DNA from: Pseudomonas syringae
GTDB taxonomy: Bacteria; Pseudomonadota; Gammaproteobacteria; Pseudomonadales; Pseudomonadaceae
Length of the DNA: 61,610 nt
Direction of reading: 5' to 3'
Assembly: GCF_021606685.1 (NCBI RefSeq)
Contig: NZ_WKCB01000025.1
Location: forward strand, 1 to 61,610
The notes below the pieces were generated by a model, which saw nothing but the letters and a program-made list of their open reading frames with translations, searched no databases and had not been told where the DNA came from. Of the stretch, positions 54,236 to 61,610 are shown one piece after another. The position numbers and the translations under genes are program-made. The first letter of the stretch is position 1. Each line of letters opens with the position of its first letter.

Positions 54236-54721
54236 ATGTCGTCGAAAGAGCCTGATGTATGGTTCCGTTTTGTCAGGGCTCACAGGACCGTCATCCGTGA
54301 AATCGAACGCCGCCTGGCCGCTGCCGACCTGCCGCCCTACGCCTGGTACGACGCCCTCTGGGGTCTGGAAAGCGGCCCCGATGGCACCCGCCGAATGCAC
54401 GAATTGGCCGATGTGCTGGCCATCGAGCGTTACAACCTCACGCGGCTGGTCGACCGCCTGGAAAAAGACGGCCTGGTGCTGCGTTCGCGCTCTGACGGCG
54501 ACAGCGACGGCCGCGCGGCGTTTGCCTCGATCACCGATGCGGGCCGGGTGTTGCGCAAACACATGTGGAAAATCTACGAAAGCACGGTAGATGAGTTGTT
54601 TTTGTCACAGATCGAGCCGGAGCATCGCCAGGCCTTTGCCGATGCGTTGGAGCGCACTGCCGGGCTGGCGGTGGAGGCCGGGGTACAGGTTCGAGGACGA
54701 CGCAGCTCCAAGAAACAATAG
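54236..54721 (+). CDS. MarR-family regulator
   Basis: 161 residues. Winged-helix core: RRMHELADVLAIERYNLTRL, then VDRLEKDGLVLRSRSDGDSD with the wing. ATG at 54236 chosen. It sits between two AceE-derived genes that share a palindromic operator, so it is probably their repressor and autoregulated. Ligand unknown. Confidence 0.88.
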   Translation: MSSKEPDVWFRFVRAHRTVIREIERRLAAADLPPYAWYDALWGLESGPDGTRRMHELADVLAIERYNLTRLVDRLEKDGLVLRSRSDGDSDGRAAFASITDAGRVLRKHMWKIYESTVDELFLSQIEPEHRQAFADALERTAGLAVEAGVQVRGRRSSKKQ

Positions 54722-54729
54722 AGATCCAA

Positions 54730-54803
54730 TGTGGGAGGGGGCTTGCTCCCGATAGCGGCGTATCCGCTGACACACTGCCATCGGGAGCAAGCCCCCTCCC
54801 ACA
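54730..54803. repeat. REP pair (REPIN) after marR
   Basis: Inverted REP cores between the convergent marR and AceE-C genes. Confidence 0.9.
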
Positions 54804-54819
54804 TTGACTGCATCCCAAG

Positions 54820-55815
54820 TCATTTCAGTGGGTAGCGCTGCATTGCGGTTTGCACTTGCTGCGCATCGATTTGCCCTGCATCCGCCAATGCCCTTAACGC
54901 AGACACCACAATCCAGTACCGACTCGGCGCCGCCGCCTGCACCGAACCCGCCCCCAGCGCCACATAGCGCGCATCCACATAAGCCGCCAACTGGTCGACA
55001 ATCGGTTGCGGGTAGCCCGTGACGGCAATCACCGGCGCCTCGCTTCCCGCCAAGCAGTCACGCAGATGGCAGCTGCGCTTGGCTGCTGTGGGATGCAGGC
55101 GGTTCCAGCGCTCAGCCGCCGCTGCCTCGCGGGCCAGCCGTGTGTAGCTGGGGCAGCTCCACAGCTGCGCGGTGATATTCCAGTCCTGTTCCAGCAAGCG
55201 TGCGGCCTGCACGACCTCTTCAAGCGCACACCCGGCGCCGAGCAATCGCACGTCTACCGAGCGGTCGCCCTGGACCCGATACATGCCTTTGAGTGCATCC
55301 CCATAGGCCTGCTCGCTCAGCGATACGGTGCTCTGATGGTCATGCAGCGCCAGGTAATAAAACCCTGGTTGGCTGTCGATATACAGTGCGTGTAACCCCG
55401 CCAGCACAATCGCCCGTGCCTCGTCCCCGGAGGCGGGGTCATAGGGGGTGCAGCGCGGATGGGCCGCCAGCCACAACGGCAGGGAAGGTTGCGTGCCCTT
55501 GGGCCATGGCGAGGGCTGGGTTTCGATGTCGTTGCACAGGATGCCGCGCTGCGCGGTTTCGTCCACCAGCGCGCACAACTGCGCCGACGACGTGGCGCTG
55601 TGCAGGTAGAGCATTGGCTTTTCGCCGGTATTGCGCGCGAACCAGGTAGGCCAGCCACCCACGCGCCGCGAGCGCGACTGCCCACGGATGACCCAGGCCT
55701 GGCGGCTGAATTCCAGGGTGTTGGCCATGTTTATCACGGTGTACAGCGGCGAGTTGGCGCAGGAGGGGGCGTTACTCAGGGCGTCGATACAATGTTGTGC
55801 GCAATGCGTGGTCAT
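54820..55815 (-). CDS. AceE C-terminal-domain protein (truncated, divergent E1 paralogue)
   Basis: 331 residues. From about residue 130 it follows AceE: TPYDPASGDEARAIVLAGLH, VRLLGAGCALEEVVQAARLL, then REAAAAERWNRLHP and APSRYWIVVSALRALADAGQ. The N-terminal 120 residues do not align convincingly and contain no TPP motif. Divergence throughout suggests an old, selected gene rather than a fresh stump. AGGA eight bases before ATG at 55815. The TTGCAATTGCAA site is 47 bases upstream. Confidence 0.8.
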   Translation of the reverse strand: MTTHCAQHCIDALSNAPSCANSPLYTVINMANTLEFSRQAWVIRGQSRSRRVGGWPTWFARNTGEKPMLYLHSATSSAQLCALVDETAQRGILCNDIETQPSPWPKGTQPSLPLWLAAHPRCTPYDPASGDEARAIVLAGLHALYIDSQPGFYYLALHDHQSTVSLSEQAYGDALKGMYRVQGDRSVDVRLLGAGCALEEVVQAARLLEQDWNITAQLWSCPSYTRLAREAAAAERWNRLHPTAAKRSCHLRDCLAGSEAPVIAVTGYPQPIVDQLAAYVDARYVALGAGSVQAAAPSRYWIVVSALRALADAGQIDAQQVQTAMQRYPLK

Positions 55816-55860
55816 GGGCAGTTTCCTGGCAAGGGATGCCTGCACCCTAATGGAAATATG

Positions 55861-55874
55861 ATTGCAATTGCAAT
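55861..55874. promoter_or_regulatory. Palindrome ATTGCAATTGCAAT before the AceE-C gene
   Basis: Perfect 14-bp palindrome containing the same 12-mer as 54154-54165. Confidence 0.75.
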
Positions 55875-56049
55875 GATGTGGCGTGAGGCCTTGAAGCCTC
55901 AGATGCTAAATCCGCCTGATGCTGCTACGTTTAATCCTGAAGTGCAGGAACGTCATGGCGCAGACATTTTTTCGTCATGACGGCACTTTAGGCTGGTGAT
56001 GCAGGTCATTTATCTGCAGCCGCTTGAATCAGACAAAAAGGAGTCCACC

Positions 56050-56136
56050 ATGGACGAATACCAGGAAGAACTGCTTGAGTACCACGCGATTGAGCTGGAC
56101 CCGCTGGAACCTGCAGACGATGCAACAGAGCTGTAA
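56050..56136 (+). CDS. Acidic 28-aa peptide
   Basis: MDEYQEELLEYHAIELDPLE, then PADDATEL. AAAGGAG six bases before the ATG is one of the best ribosome sites in the window. Net charge is strongly negative with no Cys or Lys. It ends 8 bases before the convergent AraC stop. Function unknown; could be an acidic antagonist or a modified-peptide precursor. Confidence 0.6.
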   Translation: MDEYQEELLEYHAIELDPLEPADDATEL

Positions 56137-56144
56137 GACCGACT

Positions 56145-57179
56145 TCAGGCGGAATGCCGCTGACTGCGGCGAAATTCCCCTGGGGTCTGGTTGTTCCACC
56201 GCCTGAACGCCCGTTGAAAGGCTTGGGCCGAGGCAAACCCTAGCAAGTAGGCGATTTCGCCAAATGCCAGTTCCGTATCGCGAATGTAGGTCATGGCCAG
56301 GTCGCGGCGGGTGTCGTTGAGAATCGCGCGAAACTGAGTGCCTTCTTCGGCCAGTTTGCGCCGCAGTGTCCAGGTCGGCAGCTTCAAGCGTGCCGCCACT
56401 TCCTCCAGGTCGGGTTCCCGGCCGCCATTGAGCATCGGCCCCAACAACCGCGTGATGCGCTCGCGCAGGCTACGGGTGCGGGTCAATTGCTCCAATTCCC
56501 GTTCACACAGTTGCAGCAGCAGTTGCCAGGTGCTGGGGCAGTGCTGTGGGTTGCGCAGCGCCAGCGTGGCCTGGTTCAGGCGCAGTTGATTGGCCTCGGC
56601 TCCAAACTGGATCGGGCCATCGCCCAGCAGGCTGTATTGGTCGCTGTAGTCCGGCGCTTCGAACTCGATCTCGACCCGCTGCGCCTGCACCGGTTGCTGC
56701 GCGAGGCTGGACAACTGCTGCAGCCAGCCAGCGATGATCGAGTCCACCACAAAGCGGTTATAGGCGTTGTAGGGGCTGATGGAGTAGAACCGCAGCCACG
56801 CGCCCTCGGCATCCTCATGAAAGCTCGATTGCCCGCGATAGTTGGCGCCGTACAGCGCTTCAAAGCGGGTCAGCGCGCGCGCCGCCTCGCGGACGTTGGG
56901 CGCCTGGGCGGCGGTCACCCCGGCCAGCCCGGCCTGGCTCAAGCGGCTGAGCTGGCCCATGCGCAGGCCCAGGCCGGGGTCACCGGTCAGTTGGATGGCC
57001 GCGTGGCCCAGGCGCATGTAGCGCGGGATCGATAAGCGCGCACCGGCCTCGGCCAGGCGGGCGGGGTCGAGGCCGTATTGCAGCAGCAGCGGTTGCGGGT
57101 CCAGGCCGTGGCTGTGAATGGCATCCGCCAGGGTGTGCACAAAGCCCACCGACAGATCCCCCAGGCGCACCGGCTTCAT
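56145..57179 (-). CDS. AraC-family regulator (arabinose-binding-like N-terminal domain)
   Basis: 344 residues. Long N-terminal ligand domain of the OruR/FeaR-like type (GFVHTLADAIHSHGLDPQPL onward) and a C-terminal pair of helix-turn-helices (LEEVAARLKLPTWTLRRKLA, then EIAYLLGFASAQAFQRAFRR). Four bases separate it from the nitrilase-like gene upstream, so they are co-transcribed. Confidence 0.9.
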   Translation of the reverse strand: MKPVRLGDLSVGFVHTLADAIHSHGLDPQPLLLQYGLDPARLAEAGARLSIPRYMRLGHAAIQLTGDPGLGLRMGQLSRLSQAGLAGVTAAQAPNVREAARALTRFEALYGANYRGQSSFHEDAEGAWLRFYSISPYNAYNRFVVDSIIAGWLQQLSSLAQQPVQAQRVEIEFEAPDYSDQYSLLGDGPIQFGAEANQLRLNQATLALRNPQHCPSTWQLLLQLCERELEQLTRTRSLRERITRLLGPMLNGGREPDLEEVAARLKLPTWTLRRKLAEEGTQFRAILNDTRRDLAMTYIRDTELAFGEIAYLLGFASAQAFQRAFRRWNNQTPGEFRRSQRHSA

Positions 57180-57183
57180 GGTG

Positions 57184-58314
57184 CTACAGCCAGATATTCA
57201 GCAAGCGCGCGCCACGCGCCTCGCCGTCGGCGCTGATTTGCCCGTTGCTGCTGAGGAAGCTATGCCCGGCAGTGCCCAGGTCCCAGAACTGCCCGCGCAG
57301 GAACACGCTCATGCCGGCGCTCGCCTGGCTGATGGCGGGCTGGCTGATCAGGGTGAGCCGGCGCCAGGCCTCGCCCTCGCTGAGTTCCTCGGGCTTGAGG
57401 CTGATTTCCACTGGCGTGGACACGCTTTTGAAGCCGCGCCACGGCCGGTCCCAGGTGTCGCGGCCGAGTACAAACGCCGGCACCGCGACCAGTTGTGCGC
57501 CTTGCTCGTTGAGTTTGCGGTAGTTGTCCGGGTACCAGCTGTCGCTGCCGATCAGGATGCCCAGGCGACCGGCCGGGGTGTCGACCACGCTGACCACATT
57601 TTCATCGCCAGGCTCGATAAAGCCGCGCTCATCGTAGATAGGGTACAGCTGGCGCTGTGGCTCACCGATGGGCAGACCGTCAGCCGCAAACACCACGCTG
57701 GCGTTGTACAGCGCACCGTGGCCGACCTGCAACTGGCCTTGGCTGACACTCGGGTTGGGCAGGGCGATGGAGCCCGCCACGAGGGTCACGCCAAACTCCT
57801 TGGCCAGCCCGCCGAACAGCACCTGATAGTCGCGCGCCATGTCCTGGGCCTTCATGCGCAGGTAGGCGTCGTCAGTGCGGTTTTCACCGGTGGCGCTGAT
57901 CCAGGCACGGGCGAACAGCAATGGGTTGCTGGCCGACAGCCAGTTCATCGCATCCTTGGCGTGCAGCGCTTGGTATACCTCGTTTTTTTCGCCCGTGAGC
58001 ATCAGCCAAGTGCCGATATGTTCCGGGAGTACTACGACGGTCTTGTCGTTGATCAGCCCCAGGTCCCGAGCTTTTTGCAGGTAGGCCGCCAGCTTGAGGT
58101 GCAGGCGTTCCGGGCTCTGGTAATCGGCGGGATACAGCTCTGGCTGGATGCCTAGCAGGTTACCGCGCTCGGCAGGCAAGCCTTCATTCACGGCGAGGGT
58201 GATGCGCAGGTCAGACAGGTAATGCGCCACGGGGCGCTCCTGGGTCCAGACCAGATACGCGGCGATGGCGGCAACGAAAGCCATGGTGACGGTGAAAGCT
58301 AGAAGTTTACGCAT
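57184..58314 (-). CDS. Membrane-anchored nitrilase-fold protein lacking catalytic Cys and Lys
   Basis: 376 residues with an N-terminal membrane helix (LLAFTVTMAFVAAIAAYLVW). The nitrilase fold is recognisable: Glu in VVLPEHIGTW, the Lys strand (here QRQLYPIYDERGF) and the Cys strand (here GILIGSDSWYPDNY). The usual Cys is Gly (codon GGC on the coding strand) and the usual Lys is Gln. So it is probably not a hydrolase. Upstream in-frame codons exist but the anchor fits the ATG at 58314. Precedes the AraC gene. Confidence 0.8.
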   Translation of the reverse strand: MRKLLAFTVTMAFVAAIAAYLVWTQERPVAHYLSDLRITLAVNEGLPAERGNLLGIQPELYPADYQSPERLHLKLAAYLQKARDLGLINDKTVVVLPEHIGTWLMLTGEKNEVYQALHAKDAMNWLSASNPLLFARAWISATGENRTDDAYLRMKAQDMARDYQVLFGGLAKEFGVTLVAGSIALPNPSVSQGQLQVGHGALYNASVVFAADGLPIGEPQRQLYPIYDERGFIEPGDENVVSVVDTPAGRLGILIGSDSWYPDNYRKLNEQGAQLVAVPAFVLGRDTWDRPWRGFKSVSTPVEISLKPEELSEGEAWRRLTLISQPAISQASAGMSVFLRGQFWDLGTAGHSFLSSNGQISADGEARGARLLNIWL

Positions 58315-58466
58315 GGGGCAACAGACCACAGACCGTGTGCAGGGTTCGCCGACTAGGGTAGGGCCCATGCACCGGCTTGCCAAGGGGCGCTGTGCATTTG
58401 GATCAATAACTTGTCAGTTTCAGTCATTGAGCCGTCGTCCACCGCCTCTTAGTCTGTGGGGCATAA

Positions 58467-60566
<2,100 letters not shown>

Positions 60567-60623
60567 GCACCCGAGCGGGGCGGTGTTAGACTACCGCCCC
60601 GTTTTTTAGGCAGATTCCTCCCG

Positions 60624-61514
60624 ATGGGTCCCTTCGATTGGCTCCCCCACGCACCCCTTGAACGCCTGCGGCTTGATTGGCTGAACGGCGTCGAGTTGGC
60701 CGTGTTGCGCCTGGATCGCATCGACCCGCTGATCAGCGGCAACAAGTGGTTCAAGCTCACCGAGCATCTGGCACAGGCGCAACAGGCCGGTGCCAGCGGC
60801 ATCATCAGCCTGGGTGGCGCCTACTCCAACCATCTGCACGCGTTGGCAGCCGCCGGCAAGCGTTTTGATTTTCCCACCGTCGGCCTGTTGCGCGGGCATC
60901 CGCAAGATACACCCACCGTCCTCGACCTCAAGACCTTTGGCATGCAGCTGCATTGGCTGGGTTACGGCGGCTATCGCGCGCGGCATGAGCCGGGTTTCTG
61001 GTTGCCCTGGCGTGAGCAGTATCCCGAGTTGCACCCCGTGCCGGAGGGCGGCGGCGGGCTGGCGGGCGCATTGGGCTGTGGCGTGCTGGTCGAGCAGGCC
61101 CGCGCGCAGTTGAGTACGCTCGGTTGGGGCGATTACGACGCCTGGTGGCTGGCGGCGGGTACCGGCACCACGCTGGCGGGTTTGGCGCTGGCAGAGGCGG
61201 GCGCGCATCCGGTGTACGGTGCTTTGGCGGTGCCGGACGACCATGGCGTGGCGCAGAACATCGCCGCTATCGCACCAGGCGGATATGCATTGCTGGACGC
61301 CAGCCGGGGCGGTTTCGCCAAGGTAGATCCACTGTTGCTCGACTTTATCGAAACCACGGAAAAGGCTTGCGGCCTGCCACTGGAGCCGCTCTACACCGCA
61401 AAAGCGCTACTGGCATTGAAGCAGCAGATCAACGCCGGGCGCTTCACCCCCGGCACGCGCCTGATCTTCCTCCACACCGGCGGCTTGCAAGGCCGCCGCG
61501 GTTTTACTGTCTGA
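60624..61514 (+). CDS. D-cysteine desulfhydrase / ACC deaminase-like PLP enzyme
   Basis: 296 residues, fold II PLP family. PLP Lys in SGNKWFKLTEHL, phosphate-binding GGAYSNHLHALAAAG, and a GTGTTLAGLALA loop. Family members cleave D-cysteine or ACC; ACC deaminase cannot be distinguished from sequence here. Shares little with fadH upstream except proximity. Confidence 0.88.
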   Translation: MGPFDWLPHAPLERLRLDWLNGVELAVLRLDRIDPLISGNKWFKLTEHLAQAQQAGASGIISLGGAYSNHLHALAAAGKRFDFPTVGLLRGHPQDTPTVLDLKTFGMQLHWLGYGGYRARHEPGFWLPWREQYPELHPVPEGGGGLAGALGCGVLVEQARAQLSTLGWGDYDAWWLAAGTGTTLAGLALAEAGAHPVYGALAVPDDHGVAQNIAAIAPGGYALLDASRGGFAKVDPLLLDFIETTEKACGLPLEPLYTAKALLALKQQINAGRFTPGTRLIFLHTGGLQGRRGFTV

Positions 61515-61525
61515 CACACAAACTA

Positions 61526-61610
61526 TGGGGGAGGGCGCTTGCCCCCGATGGCGGTATATCAGTCGACAGATTGATTAGCTGATCTACCGCCATCGGCAAC
61601 ACCCCCCCTA
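61526..61610. repeat. Degenerate REP pair at the window end
   Basis: A decayed REP core (gggggagggcgcttgcccccg), then a matching inverted end cut by the window edge. Confidence 0.6.

Overview
The window is a piece of a Pseudomonas chromosome, most like the P. fluorescens group. Three things suggest this: the block folD - tRNA-Arg/His/Leu/His - tig - clpP - clpX - lon - hupB - ppiD; about ten pairs of Pseudomonas REP palindromes (core GTGGGAGNGGGCTTGC) scattered between genes; and a REP-associated tyrosine transposase. The core is GC-rich, and the prophage cargo in the middle is visibly AT-rich.

Layout. (1) 89-7223, all on the minus strand: a uronic-acid oxidation locus with an aldose epimerase-like protein, TRAP permease (large, small, binding protein), SMP-30 lactonase, uronate dehydrogenase and OprD porin. 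GntR/FadR-like palindromes lie before udh and before the porin. (2) 7439-8662: copC-copD. (3) 8779-17297: reductive pyrimidine catabolism, with a RutR-like TetR regulator, preA-preT (dihydropyrimidine dehydrogenase), dihydropyrimidinase, an NCS1 transporter and an M20-type carbamoyl amidohydrolase. (4) 17313-18166: a RAYT gene among REP palindromes. (5) 18172-23975: a tripartite RND efflux operon. (6) 24183-26694: two lipoproteins (one an apparently dead C39-like peptidase), a 53-aa membrane peptide and pbpG.

(7) 26766-39221: a decayed prophage bounded by a 12-bp direct repeat. It keeps an integrase, an excisionase-like gene, early genes, a CI/Cro-like switch with five readable operator copies (consensus TRYAA-N7-TTGTA, one copy TGTAA), and a replication gene. 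Its right end is a string of fused gene stumps (DnaB N-terminus, GpU-like tail protein, UmuC C-terminus). Several AT-rich plus-strand cargo genes interrupt the minus-strand early region: two HEPN-like proteins, a zinc-ribbon protein, a 73-aa protein built from three KTTGD(L/M)VRIAAA repeats, and a membrane/coiled-coil pair. They look like phage morons or anti-phage genes.

(8) 39348-49881: housekeeping block from folD to ppiD, including a 76-nt tRNA-like sequence ending in CCA after hupB. (9) 49980-53531: GNAT, MFS exporter, LysR and a DUF2242 lipoprotein.

(10) 53533-55874: the most unusual locus. A MarR regulator sits between two minus-strand genes that are both pieces of pyruvate dehydrogenase E1 (AceE). 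One is a 185-aa protein joining the AceE N-terminus in frame to its extreme C-terminus; the other is a 331-aa AceE C-terminal-domain protein. Each is preceded by the same perfect palindrome, TTGCAATTGCAA, so the three genes look like one regulon. No TPP-binding domain remains in either piece, so the products should not be catalytic.

(11) 56050-61514: a 28-aa ORF with a good ribosome site, an AraC regulator, a membrane-anchored nitrilase-fold protein that has lost its catalytic Cys and Lys, a FadH-type 2,4-dienoyl-CoA reductase and a D-cysteine desulfhydrase/ACC deaminase-like enzyme.
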